A stretch of 64,000 bases of DNA from Streptomyces sp. (GTDB taxonomy: Bacteria > Actinomycetota > Actinomycetes > Streptomycetales > Streptomycetaceae), in NCBI RefSeq assembly GCF_019510245.1, contig NZ_JAEKKT010000144.1:60211-124210 (forward strand), read 5' to 3'. The notes under the pieces were generated by a model. It made no database searches and had not been told where the DNA came from. It saw nothing but the letters and a program-made list of their open reading frames with translations. The position numbers and the translations under genes were made by a program. Positions 1-8,553 of this stretch are shown piece by piece (the stretch's first letter is position 1; each line of letters starts with the position of its first letter).

Positions 1-745
1 CGGCGATCAGCGCGATGGGGGCGCCGAGCGTGACCACGTGGTCGACGGAGGAGTCCTGCTTGAGCTTGGCGGTGATCGTGGACTTGACCGAGGTCGGGGA
101 CGTGCCGTCGACGTACAGGGTCTCCGTCGTGCCCGAGAACGTCTTCTTCACGCCGTCGCAGCGCTGCGTGAGGCCGATGTTGCCCTGCTCCTGGATGACA
201 CAGACGACCTTCTTGGCGCCCTCCGTGTTCAGCCGGTTGCCGAGCGCCTCGCCCGCCACCGTCTCGTCCTGGCCGAAGAACTCCATCAGGCCGAGCTTCT
301 TCCAGTCGCTCACGCCGGAGTTGAGGCCGACGACGGGGATGCCGGCCGAGGTCGCCTTGCCCACGACGTCCTTGAGGGCGTCCGGCTTGGCGAGGGTGAC
401 GGCGATCCCGTCGACCTTCTGGTCGATCGCGTTCTGGACCAGGTTGGCCTGGTTGCCGGCGTTCGGGTCGGCGGAGTAGACCAGCTTGACGTTGTCCTTG
501 GCGGCGGCGGCCTCGGCACCCTTGCGGACGATGTCCCAGAAGGTGTCGCCCGGCGACTGGTGGGTGACCATCGCGACCGTCATGCGGGGGGTGGACGCCT
601 TGCCCGCGGAGGCCGCCGCTCCTCCCTCTTCGGACTTCTTTCCTCCGGAGCTGCTGGAGCAGCCTGCGAGGGTCAGGGCTGCCGCCGCGGCGACGGCCAC
701 CACGGGGACCAGCCTGCGCGAACGGGAGTGGGAAGAGCGGTCCAT
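1..745 (-). CDS. Sugar/inositol-type ABC transporter substrate-binding lipoprotein (C-terminus beyond window)
   Basis: This is the N-terminal part of a periplasmic-binding-protein-like lipoprotein (RbsB/Peripla_BP_4 class) that would capture a sugar or cyclitol outside the membrane for an ABC importer. The ATG at 745 is preceded by GAGGTG. About 20 residues of basic/hydrophobic signal lead to a lipobox ending LAGC (Cys near residue 29), followed by a Ser/Gly linker. The ligand-binding domain begins around TVAMVTHQSPGDTFW, with the family-typical IDQKVDGIAV and TSAGIPVVGLNSG segments. It is divergent from iolD across a shared promoter region, so an inositol-like ligand is the best inference. 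Ligand identity is not proven, and the other transporter genes lie outside the window. Confidence 0.85.
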   Translation of the reverse strand, partial: MDRSSHSRSRRLVPVVAVAAAAALTLAGCSSSSGGKKSEEGGAAASAGKASTPRMTVAMVTHQSPGDTFWDIVRKGAEAAAAKDNVKLVYSADPNAGNQANLVQNAIDQKVDGIAVTLAKPDALKDVVGKATSAGIPVVGLNSGVSDWKKLGLMEFFGQDETVAGEALGNRLNTEGAKKVVCVIQEQGNIGLTQRCDGVKKTFSGTTETLYVDGTSPTSVKSTITAKLKQDSSVDHVVTLGAPIALIA

Positions 746-846
746 CCTGCACCTCACTGTGCGACCGGGGAGAGGAGGGGATCCGGCGGATCCCCGGGCC
801 CGGGCCGTCGGAAGTGGCCCGGGTCACTGCTGTGCGTTGGGACGGG

Positions 847-875
847 ATACAAGTCCCTGTGAGGCCCGCTGTCAA
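847..875 (-). promoter_or_regulatory. Predicted promoter for the substrate-binding lipoprotein gene
   Basis: On the minus strand a TTGACA -35 (875-870) and a TTGTAT -10 (852-847) are separated by 17 bases. They lie about 100 bases upstream of the ATG at 745. Both hexamers are close to the housekeeping-sigma consensus; no transcript data are available. Confidence 0.55.
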
Positions 876-897
876 TACTTTGTTAAGACATCATTTC

Positions 898-915
898 ACA
901 TTCAGGTCCGAATGT
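898..915. promoter_or_regulatory. Inverted-repeat operator candidate between divergent promoters
   Basis: ACATTC-N6-GAATGT is a perfect 6-bp inverted repeat placed between the two divergent TTGACA promoters, just upstream of both -35 elements. Its position suits one regulator controlling both directions; the GntR protein encoded just after iolD is the obvious candidate. That assignment is inference. Confidence 0.45.
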
Positions 916-927
916 AAGTACAAACCA

Positions 928-957
928 TTGACAGCGTGACCTGCCCCGATCTACACC
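928..957 (+). promoter_or_regulatory. Predicted promoter for iolD
   Basis: TTGACA (928-933) and TACACC (952-957) are separated by 18 bases and point towards iolD, leaving a leader of roughly 115 bases. The -35 is a perfect consensus; the -10 is weaker. Confidence 0.5.
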
Positions 958-1081
958 TGAGGGGCACTGCCCAACCCGCTCCGAAGGCGATCTCTACCCG
1001 CTCCCGACGGGCGTACCCCTCACCCGGGCGGAGCGGGACGCCGGCCCGCCCTCTCCACCACCCCGTCCGAGTGAGGTCCCC

Positions 1082-2953
1082 ATGAGCCAGCCGACCACCC
1101 GCCTGACCGTCGCCCAGGCGCTGGTGCGGTTCCTGTCCGCCCAGTACACCGAGCGCGACGGCGTCCGGCACCGGCTGATCGCCGGCACCTGGGGCATCTT
1201 CGGCCACGGCAACGTGGCCGGGATCGGCCAGGCGCTCCTCGAGTACAGCGACGTCATGCCGTACCACCAGGGCCGCAACGAGCAGTCCATGGTGCACGCC
1301 GCGGTCGGCCACGCGCGCCAGCTGGACCGGCTCTCCGCGCAGGCGGTCACCACGTCCATCGGGCCGGGCGCCACCAACCTGGTGACCGGCGCCGCCCTGG
1401 CCACCGTCAACCGGCTGCCGGTGCTCCTGCTGCCCGGCGACTACTTCGCGAGCCACGCGCCCGATCCGCTGCTGCAGCAGCTTGAGCATCCGACGGAGTT
1501 CGACGTCTCCGTCAACGACACCTTGCGCCCCGTCTCCCGCTACTTCGACCGGATCACCCGCCCCGAGGCGCTGATCCCCTCCGCGCTGAACGCCATGCGG
1601 GTCCTCGCCGACCCGGCCGAGACCGGCGCGGTCACCCTGGCCCTCCCCCAGGACGTCCAGGCGGAGGCGTACGACTGGCCGGAGGAGTTCTTCGCGGAGC
1701 GCGTGTGGCGGGTCCGGCGGCCCGCCCCCGACCCCGTGGAGCTCGCGGAGGCCGTGAGCGCCGTGCGGGCCGCTCGGCGGCCGTTGATCGTGGCGGGCGG
1801 CGGAGTCCACCACAGCCGCGCGGAAGGCGCCCTGAGGGCCCTTGTGGAGGCCACGGGCATCCCCGTCGCCTCGACCCAGGCGGGCAAGGGCTCGCTGCGC
1901 CACGACCATCCGGCCGACCTGGGCGGGATCGGGCACACCGGGACCGCCGTCGCCGACGACCTGGCCCGCACCGCCGACCTGGTCCTCGGCGTCGGCACCC
2001 GGTACACGGACTTCACCACCGCCTCCGGCACCCTCTTCCAGAACCCGGACGTCCGCTTCCTGAACCTGAACATCACCGGCTTCGACGCGCACAAGCTGGC
2101 CGCGCGCACGGTCGTGGCGGACGCGCGGGCCGCCCTGGAGGCGCTCGCGGAGGCGCTGTCCGGACACCGCGTGGACGGCGCCTACGAGGCGGAGTACCGG
2201 GCCGGCAAGGAGCGGTGGGACGCGGTCGTCGAGGCCGCCTACCGCGCGGACGACGAGGACGCCGTGCCGACCCAGACCCAGGTGCTCGGGGCCCTCGACG
2301 CCGTGGTGGGCGATGACGACGTTGTCATCAACGCGGCCGGCTCGCTCCCGGGCGACCTGCACAAGCTGTGGCGGGCCCGCTCGCCGCGCCAGTACCACCT
2401 GGAGTACGGCTACTCCTGCATGGGCTACGAGATCCCGGCCGGCATCGGCGTCCAGCAGGCGGCCCCGGACGCGGTGGTCTGGTCGCTGGTGGGCGACGGC
2501 ACCTATCTGATGATGCCGACCGAGATCGTCACCGCCGTCCAGGAAGGGCTGCCCGTCAACCTGGTCCTGATCCAGAACCACGGGTACGCCTCCATCGGCG
2601 GCCTCTCCGAGACGGTCGGCGGCGAGCGGTTCGGCACCGCCTACCGCTTCCGCTCCGCCGACGGCACCTTCGGCGGGGCGCCGCTGCCGGTGGACCTCGC
2701 CGCCAACGCGGCCAGCCTCGGCATGGAGGTGCTGCGCGCCAAGACCGTGCGGGAGCTGCGCGAGGCGCTCGCCGCGGCCCGCGCGAGCGACCGGACGACG
2801 TGCGTGTACGTGGAGACCGACCCGGCACCGACCGCCCCCGGGGCCGAGGCCTGGTGGGACGTGCCGGTCGCCGAGACCGCCTCCCGCGAGGCCGCCGTGC
2901 ACGCCCGCGAGGAGTACGACCGGCAGGTCGCCGACCGCCGCCGGCACCTGTGA
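1082..2953 (+). CDS. iolD: 3D-(3,5/4)-trihydroxycyclohexane-1,2-dione acylhydrolase (IolD)
   Basis: IolD is the thiamine-diphosphate enzyme that hydrolytically opens the ring of the inositol catabolite trihydroxycyclohexane-1,2-dione, giving 5-deoxy-glucuronate. The 623-residue length is normal. The N-terminal domain carries HRLIAGTWGIFGHGNVAG and the conserved YHQGRNEQSM segment, and the C-terminal ThDP-binding motif begins GDGTYLMMP near residue 470. The ATG at 1082 follows GAGG. It is in an apparent two-gene unit with the GntR gene 21 bases downstream and is divergent from a binding-protein gene. No other iol genes are present here, so the rest of the pathway must lie elsewhere or beyond the left edge. 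Confidence 0.93.
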   Translation: MSQPTTRLTVAQALVRFLSAQYTERDGVRHRLIAGTWGIFGHGNVAGIGQALLEYSDVMPYHQGRNEQSMVHAAVGHARQLDRLSAQAVTTSIGPGATNLVTGAALATVNRLPVLLLPGDYFASHAPDPLLQQLEHPTEFDVSVNDTLRPVSRYFDRITRPEALIPSALNAMRVLADPAETGAVTLALPQDVQAEAYDWPEEFFAERVWRVRRPAPDPVELAEAVSAVRAARRPLIVAGGGVHHSRAEGALRALVEATGIPVASTQAGKGSLRHDHPADLGGIGHTGTAVADDLARTADLVLGVGTRYTDFTTASGTLFQNPDVRFLNLNITGFDAHKLAARTVVADARAALEALAEALSGHRVDGAYEAEYRAGKERWDAVVEAAYRADDEDAVPTQTQVLGALDAVVGDDDVVINAAGSLPGDLHKLWRARSPRQYHLEYGYSCMGYEIPAGIGVQQAAPDAVVWSLVGDGTYLMMPTEIVTAVQEGLPVNLVLIQNHGYASIGGLSETVGGERFGTAYRFRSADGTFGGAPLPVDLAANAASLGMEVLRAKTVRELREALAAARASDRTTCVYVETDPAPTAPGAEAWWDVPVAETASREAAVHAREEYDRQVADRRRHL

Positions 2954-2974
2954 TCCCCCGACCCCCGGAAGGAG

Positions 2975-3694
2975 GTGTCCCGGTGGCTCCCGGTTCCGCT
3001 CTACTACCAGCTCGCCCAGCAGCTGGAGGAGGCCATTGAGCACGGGGTGCTCGCCCCGGGCAACCTCCTGGGCAACGAGATCGACCTGTCGGTGCGGCTC
3101 GGCCTGTCCCGGCCCACGGTCCGCCAGGCCATCCAGTCCCTCGTCGACAAGGGCCTCCTGGTGCGCCGCCGGGGCGTGGGCACCCAGGTGGTGCACAGCC
3201 AGGTCAAGCGGCCGCTGGAGCTGAGCAGCCTCTACGACGACCTGGAGTCGGCCGGCCAGGGCCCGACCACCCGGGTGCTGCGCAACGAGCGGATCCCGGC
3301 GACCGCCGAGGTGGCCGCCGCGCTCGGGATCGCGGAGGGCGCGGAGGTGGTCGTCCTGGAGCGGCTGCGCTGCACGCACGGCCAGCCGGTGGCGTTCCTG
3401 TGCAACTACCTGCCCGCCGCCCTGCTCGAACTCGACACGGAGCGGCTGGAGTCGACCGGTCTGTACCGGATGATGCGCACGGCCGGCATCACCCTGCACA
3501 GCGCCCGGCAGACGGTGGGCGCCCGCAGCGCCACCGCCGAGGAGGCCGTACGGCTCGACGAGAAGGAGGGCGCTGCCCTGCTCACCATGCAGCGCACGGC
3601 GTACGACGACACCGGGCGGCCGGTGGAGTACGGCAGCCACGTCTACCGGGCGTCCCGCTACGCCTTCGACTTCCAGCTGCTGGTACGGCCGTAG
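2975..3694 (+). CDS. GntR/HutC-family transcriptional regulator
   Basis: A 239-residue HutC-subfamily repressor: winged-helix domain at residues 1-70 (LYYQLAQQLEEAI, then LSRPTVRQAIQSLVDKGLL with the RRRGVGT wing), followed by a UTRA ligand-binding domain (about 90-235). It probably senses an inositol catabolite and controls iolD and/or the divergent transporter gene. The only in-frame start after the preceding stop is GTG at 2975, but the strong AAGGAG motif directly abuts it with no spacer, which is unusual; translation may initiate a little differently from this model. A hairpin terminator follows at 3769. Confidence 0.88.
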   Translation: MSRWLPVPLYYQLAQQLEEAIEHGVLAPGNLLGNEIDLSVRLGLSRPTVRQAIQSLVDKGLLVRRRGVGTQVVHSQVKRPLELSSLYDDLESAGQGPTTRVLRNERIPATAEVAAALGIAEGAEVVVLERLRCTHGQPVAFLCNYLPAALLELDTERLESTGLYRMMRTAGITLHSARQTVGARSATAEEAVRLDEKEGAALLTMQRTAYDDTGRPVEYGSHVYRASRYAFDFQLLVRP

Positions 3695-3768
3695 AACGGG
3701 CCGTGGCGGGCCGGTTGCGGCGGGTTTGACCGCAGGTCGCGCCGCCGGAAACCAACACGCCCGCACAC

Positions 3769-3800
3769 GAGCTCCCACGGAGTTTGTCCCGTGGGGGCTC
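3769..3800 (+). terminator. Hairpin terminator after the iolD-gntR unit
   Basis: A 12-bp stem (one G-U pair) of GAGCTCCCACGG with its complement, closing on an 8-base loop, sits 75 bases after the regulator stop and ahead of the next promoter. It has no long T-run, as is common in Streptomyces. Confidence 0.65.
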
Positions 3801-3811
3801 GGTCGTACCGC

Positions 3812-3824
3812 TTTGTTCAACAAA
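3812..3824. promoter_or_regulatory. Palindromic operator candidate upstream of galactoside operon
   Basis: TTTGTT-C-AACAAA is a perfect 13-bp palindrome, conspicuously AT-rich in this DNA, located just after the terminator and about 60 bases upstream of the predicted promoter of the operon starting at 4015. It looks like a sugar-responsive repressor or activator site. No cognate regulator is encoded alongside. Confidence 0.4.
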
Positions 3825-3885
3825 CCGGCAGGCGACCATGTCGATTACGTTTCGGGCAAGAGACGGGCGAGAGAGACGCAGGCTA

Positions 3886-3915
3886 TTGACGCATGAGCGG
3901 ACAACCGGCTGTTAT
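3886..3915 (+). promoter_or_regulatory. Predicted promoter of galactoside operon
   Basis: TTGACG (3886-3891) and TGTTAT (3910-3915) lie 18 bases apart, about 100 bases upstream of the lipoprotein ATG at 4015. The -35 is good and the -10 imperfect. Together with the palindrome and terminator, this accounts for the non-coding stretch 3695-4014. Confidence 0.4.
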
Positions 3916-4014
3916 TGCGCCCACGATGTTCGGCCGAGTTGGTTTCTGATCGGTTTCGGGACCTTTCGAAGATCAACTCTTCCCCTTGCCGAACCCTGTT
4001 ACTCAGGAGCCGCC

Positions 4015-5328
4015 ATGCGCATCTCCCCGTCCGGTCTTCACGTGCCGGGTCCGAGCCGCCGTAACGTCCTGCGCGGTGCCGGTTCGGCCGCCCTCCTCGC
4101 CGGCGCCGGCATACCCCTGCTCTCCGCCTGCGGCGGCAGCGGGTCCTCCTCCGACCCGAAGACCGTCAGCCTCGGCTCCAACTCGTCCGACGCCGTGCCG
4201 AAGAAGGCCTTCGCGGAGATCTACGCGGCCTTCACCAAGCAGTCCGGCATCAAGGTCGATGTCAACACGAAGGACCACAACACCTTCCAGGAGCAGATCA
4301 ACTCCTACCTCCAGGGCACGCCGGACGACGTGTTCACCTGGTTCGCCGGCTACCGCATGCAGTTCTTCGCGGCCAAGAACCTGGCCTCGCCGATCGACGA
4401 CGTGTGGGCGAAGATCGGGGACAACTTCCCCGACGCGATGAAGCAGCTCAGCAAGGGCGAGGACGGCAAGTACTACTTCGTCCCGCTGTACACGTACCCC
4501 TGGGCGATCTTCTACCGCAAGAGCGTCTTCCAGGCCAAGGGCTACGAAGTCCCCACCACGTGGGAGGCGTTCGTCGCGCTGTGCAAGAAGATGAAGAACG
4601 ACGGCCTGGTCCCGATCGCCTTCGGCGACAAGGACGCCTGGCCGGCGATGGGCACCTTCGACCAGATCAACTTCCGCCTCAACGGCTACGACTTCCACAA
4701 GTCACTGATGGCGGGCAAGGAGGCGTGGACCGACCCCAAGGTCAAGGCCGTCTTCGACCACTGGGCCGAGATCCTCCCCTACCACCAGGACGGCTTCATG
4801 GGCCGCACCTGGCAGGACGCCGCGCAGACCCTGGTGTCCAAGAAGGCCGGCATGTACGTCCTCGGCTCCTTCGTGGCCCAGCAGTTCACCAACAAGGCCG
4901 ACCTGGACGACCTCGACTTCTTCGCCTTCCCGGAGATCAACTCCGCCTACGGCCAGGACACCGTCGAGGCGCCCACCGACGGCTTCATGGTCAGCAAGTC
5001 CCCGAAGAACCACGACGGCGTCGTCAAGCTCATGGAGTACCTGGGCACCCCGGAGGCGGAGCAGATCTACCTCAAGGCCGACTCCAGCGTGGTGGCCGCC
5101 TCCAGCAAGGCCGACACCTCGTCGTACACCGCGCTGCAGAAGAAGGCGTACACGATGATCAGCGGCGCCAAGAACCTCACCCAGTTCATGGACCGCGACT
5201 CCCGCCCGGACTTCACCTCCACCGTGATGCAGCCCGGCCTGCAGAAGTTCCTGCAGAACCCGAAGGACATCGACAACCTGCTCTCGTCCATCGAGCGCCA
5301 GAAGAAGACGATCTTCGCGTCCCAGTGA
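4015..5328 (+). CDS. Carbohydrate ABC transporter substrate-binding lipoprotein
   Basis: A 437-residue extracytoplasmic solute-binding protein of the family 1 (MalE-like) type that delivers an oligosaccharide to the two permeases encoded next. The ATG at 4015 with AGGAG at 4005-4009 was chosen over upstream in-frame codons because it starts a clean signal: twin-arginine SRRNVLRG near residue 18, hydrophobic stretch, then lipobox LSAC. Export by Tat followed by lipidation is therefore likely. The mature part has typical motifs such as DDVFTWFAGYR and PTTWEAFVALCKK. The operon continues with permeases, an alpha- and a beta-galactosidase, so a galactoside is the likely ligand. Confidence 0.92.
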   Translation: MRISPSGLHVPGPSRRNVLRGAGSAALLAGAGIPLLSACGGSGSSSDPKTVSLGSNSSDAVPKKAFAEIYAAFTKQSGIKVDVNTKDHNTFQEQINSYLQGTPDDVFTWFAGYRMQFFAAKNLASPIDDVWAKIGDNFPDAMKQLSKGEDGKYYFVPLYTYPWAIFYRKSVFQAKGYEVPTTWEAFVALCKKMKNDGLVPIAFGDKDAWPAMGTFDQINFRLNGYDFHKSLMAGKEAWTDPKVKAVFDHWAEILPYHQDGFMGRTWQDAAQTLVSKKAGMYVLGSFVAQQFTNKADLDDLDFFAFPEINSAYGQDTVEAPTDGFMVSKSPKNHDGVVKLMEYLGTPEAEQIYLKADSSVVAASSKADTSSYTALQKKAYTMISGAKNLTQFMDRDSRPDFTSTVMQPGLQKFLQNPKDIDNLLSSIERQKKTIFASQ

Positions 5329-5336
5329 GTTCCCGA

Positions 5337-6317
5337 ATGTCGACTGACACCCCCACGAAGTCCCAGGAGGCGGCCGCCGTGCCGCCTCCTGGGCGCGCGT
5401 CCGAGAAGAAGCGGGTCCAGCAGGGCCACAAGCGCCTGCTGACCCGCCGTGACCGGATCGTCCTCGCCTTCATGGCGGGCGTGCCGACGATCCTCCATGT
5501 CCTCCTGGTCTGGGTGACCGCCCTGGCCTCGATCCTCCTGGCCTTCACCTCATGGGACGGCATCGGCTTCGACTCCATCAAGTGGGTCGGGCTCGACAAC
5601 TTCCAGCAGCTCTTCACCGACAACCCGCAGTTCTGGCCGGCCGTCCAGCACAACGTCATCTGGTTCGTCGTCCTCATCCTGATCCCGACCCCGTTCGGCC
5701 TGTTCCTGGCCGTGCAGCTGGACAAGAAGATCCGGTTCAGCCGGGTCTACCAGACGGCGTTCTTCCTCCCGGTCGTCATCTCCCTGGCCTGCATCGGGTT
5801 CGTCTGGCAGCTGATCTACAACCCGGACACGGGCCTGATCAACAGCATCATCGGCGCCAACAAGCCGGGCCACTACATCGACTGGATCGGTGACCCGAAC
5901 CTCAACCTGTGGGCGGTCCTGGTCGCCGCGTCCTGGCGGCACACCGGCTACATGATGATCCTGTACCTGGCCGGCCTGAAGAGCGTCGACCCGTCGCTGC
6001 GGGAGGCCTCGGCCCTGGACGGCGCCAACGAGTGGCAGACGTTCAAGAACGTCATCTTCCCGACGCTGCGCCCGACCAACACCATCGTCCTGGTCGTGAC
6101 CATCATCGAGGCGCTGCGCGCCTTCGACCTGGTCTTCGTCTTCAACAAGGGCGCCCAGGGCACCGAGTTGCTCTCCATCCTGGTGACCAACAACATCATC
6201 GGCGAGTCCAGCCGCATCGGTTACGGCTCGGCGATCGCGGTGGTGCTGCTGTTCATCTCCCTGATCGTGATCATTCCCTACCTGATCGCGACCTTCCGGA
6301 AGGAGCGCCGCGCATGA
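5337..6317 (+). CDS. Carbohydrate ABC transporter permease (MalF-like)
   Basis: A 326-residue inner-membrane permease. After a cytoplasmic N-terminus of about 40 residues there are six hydrophobic segments starting LAFMAGVPTILHVLLVW. The binding-protein-dependent transport motif appears as EASALDGANEWQTFKNVIFP, where the EAA loop contacts the ATPase. The ATG at 5337 lies eight bases after the lipoprotein stop. No ATPase gene is in the operon; Streptomyces often use a shared MsiK-type ATPase, which would supply it. Confidence 0.92.
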   Translation: MSTDTPTKSQEAAAVPPPGRASEKKRVQQGHKRLLTRRDRIVLAFMAGVPTILHVLLVWVTALASILLAFTSWDGIGFDSIKWVGLDNFQQLFTDNPQFWPAVQHNVIWFVVLILIPTPFGLFLAVQLDKKIRFSRVYQTAFFLPVVISLACIGFVWQLIYNPDTGLINSIIGANKPGHYIDWIGDPNLNLWAVLVAASWRHTGYMMILYLAGLKSVDPSLREASALDGANEWQTFKNVIFPTLRPTNTIVLVVTIIEALRAFDLVFVFNKGAQGTELLSILVTNNIIGESSRIGYGSAIAVVLLFISLIVIIPYLIATFRKERRA

Positions 6318-7204
6318 GCACCGTGAGCAGCGCACTGCCCAAGCAGCGCAACCCGATCCGCCCGGCCCGCGTCCTGCTGCACACGTTCCTGGCCCTGACG
6401 GCCCTGGCGTGGCTCGCCCCGCTGCTGTGGGCGATCTTCTCGGCCATGCGCCCGTACAGCGAGACCAGCAACCGCGGCTACCTGTCCTGGCCGCACACGC
6501 TGAACTTCGACAACTTCAAGAACGCGTTCGAGCAGTCGGACATGACCCACTACTTCATGAACACGCTGGTCATCGCGGTCCCGGCCGTGCTGCTCACGCT
6601 GTTCCTGTCGTCGATGGTCGCGTTCTACGTCGCCCGTTTCGACTTCCGGGTCAACCTGTTCCTGCTGCTGGTCTTCACGGCCGGCAACCTGCTGCCGCAG
6701 CAGGTCATCATCACACCGCTGTACCGGATGTACCTGCTGACGAACCTGCCGGGCATCACCGCGAGCGGCAAGCTGTACGACTCGGCGCTCGGCCTGGTCC
6801 TGATCCACGTGGCGTTCCAGTCCGGGTTCTGCGCGTTCGTGCTGTCGAACTACATGCGCTCGCTGCCGCACGAGCTGACCGAGGCCGCGCTGGTGGACGG
6901 CGCCTCGGTGTGGCGGCTGTACTGGCAGATCACGCTGCCGCTGTGCCGGCCCGCCATGGCGGCCCTGGCGACCCTGCTGTCGATCTGGATCTACAACGAC
7001 TTCTTCTGGGCGCTGGTGCTGATCTCGACCGGTGAGAACATGCCGATCACCTCGGCGCTGAACAACCTCTCCGGCCAGTACTTCACCGACCCGAACCTGG
7101 TCGCCGCCGGTTCCCTGCTCACCGCGATCCCGACGCTGCTCGTGTACTTCGCGCTGCAGAAGCAGTTCGTCAGCGGTCTGACCCTGGGCTCCGCCAAGGG
7201 CTGA
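6314..7204 (+). CDS. Carbohydrate ABC transporter permease (MalG-like)
   Basis: The second permease subunit, 296 residues with six predicted membrane spans and the EAA-type loop EAALVDGASVWRLYWQITLP. It forms a heterodimer with the preceding permease. Its ATG overlaps the upstream stop by four bases (ATGA), indicating translational coupling. The C-terminus ends in the usual KQFVSGLTLGSAKG of this subfamily. Confidence 0.92.
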   Translation: MSTVSSALPKQRNPIRPARVLLHTFLALTALAWLAPLLWAIFSAMRPYSETSNRGYLSWPHTLNFDNFKNAFEQSDMTHYFMNTLVIAVPAVLLTLFLSSMVAFYVARFDFRVNLFLLLVFTAGNLLPQQVIITPLYRMYLLTNLPGITASGKLYDSALGLVLIHVAFQSGFCAFVLSNYMRSLPHELTEAALVDGASVWRLYWQITLPLCRPAMAALATLLSIWIYNDFFWALVLISTGENMPITSALNNLSGQYFTDPNLVAAGSLLTAIPTLLVYFALQKQFVSGLTLGSAKG

Positions 7205-7230
7205 TCCGGCCCCGTCCGAAAGAGAACCTC

Positions 7231-8553
7231 GTGCACAACCCGTTCACCCCGGTCGCCTCCGTGCCCGTGGACACGCGCACCGCCCGTGTCCACGAGGAGG
7301 GCTGGCAGTCCTGGTCGCCGAGCGGCGCCTACGCCCTCGGCGCGGCCCCGTACCGCCCGACCAACGCCAACTGGGCGACCGTCTGCTACCGCCCCGGCCG
7401 TGCCGTCCCCGCCGGGGCCTTCCAGGGCGAGGGCCTGCTGGCCCTCGACCCGGGCGACGGCTCCCCGGTCCGGCTCTGGGCAGCGGCCGACCCGCTGCAC
7501 GAGGTTCCCTCGGTACGGCTGACCGTCGCGGCCGGGGTCGCGGAGGTCGAGGCCGACGGCCCGGTCAAGGAGTGGACCGGGCCGGACATCCAGTCCGTGC
7601 TGGCCGACTGGGCCGGCGCCCTGGCCGTGCCCGCACCCCGCCCGGCGCCGACCGTCTGGTGCTCCTGGTACGAGTACTTCACGGCCGTCACCGAGGACGA
7701 CATCCACGAGAACCTGCGGGCGATGGACACCCTCGACCTGCCGATCGACGTGGTACAGATCGACGACGGCTACCAGAGCGCCCTGGGCGACTGGCTGACC
7801 CTCTCCGGCCGTTTCCGCTCGCGGCGGGACATCGCGGACGCCATCCGCGCCCGCGGCCGCCGGGCGGGCATCTGGACGGCGCCCTTCCTGGTCGACCCGG
7901 CGAGCGCGCTCGCCGAGACGTACCCGGACTGGCTGGTCCGCGACCCCGACGGCAACCCGCTGCACGCGGGCCGCAACTGGGGCCACGACCTGTACGTCCT
8001 GGACACCACCCACCCCGCCGCCGCGGCGTACCTGACCGACGTCTTCGCGACGCTGCGCGCGGAGGGCTACGACTACTTCAAGGTCGACTTCCTCTACGCG
8101 GGCGCGCTGGACGGCGTACGGCACTCGGGCGCGGACGCGCTGACCGCGTACCGGCGGGGCATCGCGCTGATCCGGGAGGCCATCGGCGCGGACGCCTACC
8201 TCCTCGGCTGCGGCGCGCCGATGCTGCCCTCCATCGGCCTGTTCGACGCGATGCGGGTCAGCCCGGACACGGCCCCGCACCGCCGCCCCGAGGCGGACGA
8301 CTTCAGCCAGCCCGGCCAGGACCCGGCCGAGTTCACCGGCGCCGGCCGCCAGTGGCAGCACAACCGCCTCTGGGTCAACGACCCCGACTGCCTGATGGCC
8401 CGCCCCGCCGTGGAGACGCGTGCGCGCTGGGCGGCGCACGTGGAGGCCGTCGGCGGCCTGGTCGCCTCCAGCGACCGGCTGCTCTCCCTCGACCAGTGGG
8501 GCGTGGCGACGACCCGCCGCCTTCTCAACGGAGTTACCGGAGCCAACCGATGA
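7231..8553 (+). CDS. GH36-type alpha-galactosidase
   Basis: A 440-residue glycoside hydrolase of the GH36/melibiase clan, presumably cytoplasmic because no signal peptide is present. A short N-terminal beta domain (GWQSWSPSGAY) precedes the barrel, with WCSWYEYF near residue 145, the nucleophile Asp286 in YFKVDFLY, and the probable acid/base Asp in MRVSPDTAP around residue 350. It would hydrolyse imported alpha-galactosides. It is shorter than the 700-residue GH36 enzymes and resembles the compact thermotogal type. The GTG at 7231 follows AAAGAGA, and the 3' end overlaps the next gene by four bases. Confidence 0.85.
   Translation: MHNPFTPVASVPVDTRTARVHEEGWQSWSPSGAYALGAAPYRPTNANWATVCYRPGRAVPAGAFQGEGLLALDPGDGSPVRLWAAADPLHEVPSVRLTVAAGVAEVEADGPVKEWTGPDIQSVLADWAGALAVPAPRPAPTVWCSWYEYFTAVTEDDIHENLRAMDTLDLPIDVVQIDDGYQSALGDWLTLSGRFRSRRDIADAIRARGRRAGIWTAPFLVDPASALAETYPDWLVRDPDGNPLHAGRNWGHDLYVLDTTHPAAAAYLTDVFATLRAEGYDYFKVDFLYAGALDGVRHSGADALTAYRRGIALIREAIGADAYLLGCGAPMLPSIGLFDAMRVSPDTAPHRRPEADDFSQPGQDPAEFTGAGRQWQHNRLWVNDPDCLMARPAVETRARWAAHVEAVGGLVASSDRLLSLDQWGVATTRRLLNGVTGANR

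Noticed and set aside
902..3823. Very long minus-strand open frame (973 codons) opposite iolD and gntR
   Set aside because: It is antisense to two recognisable genes. High-GC DNA yields such frames by chance, and the product is low-complexity Arg/Gly/Val-rich with no family resemblance.
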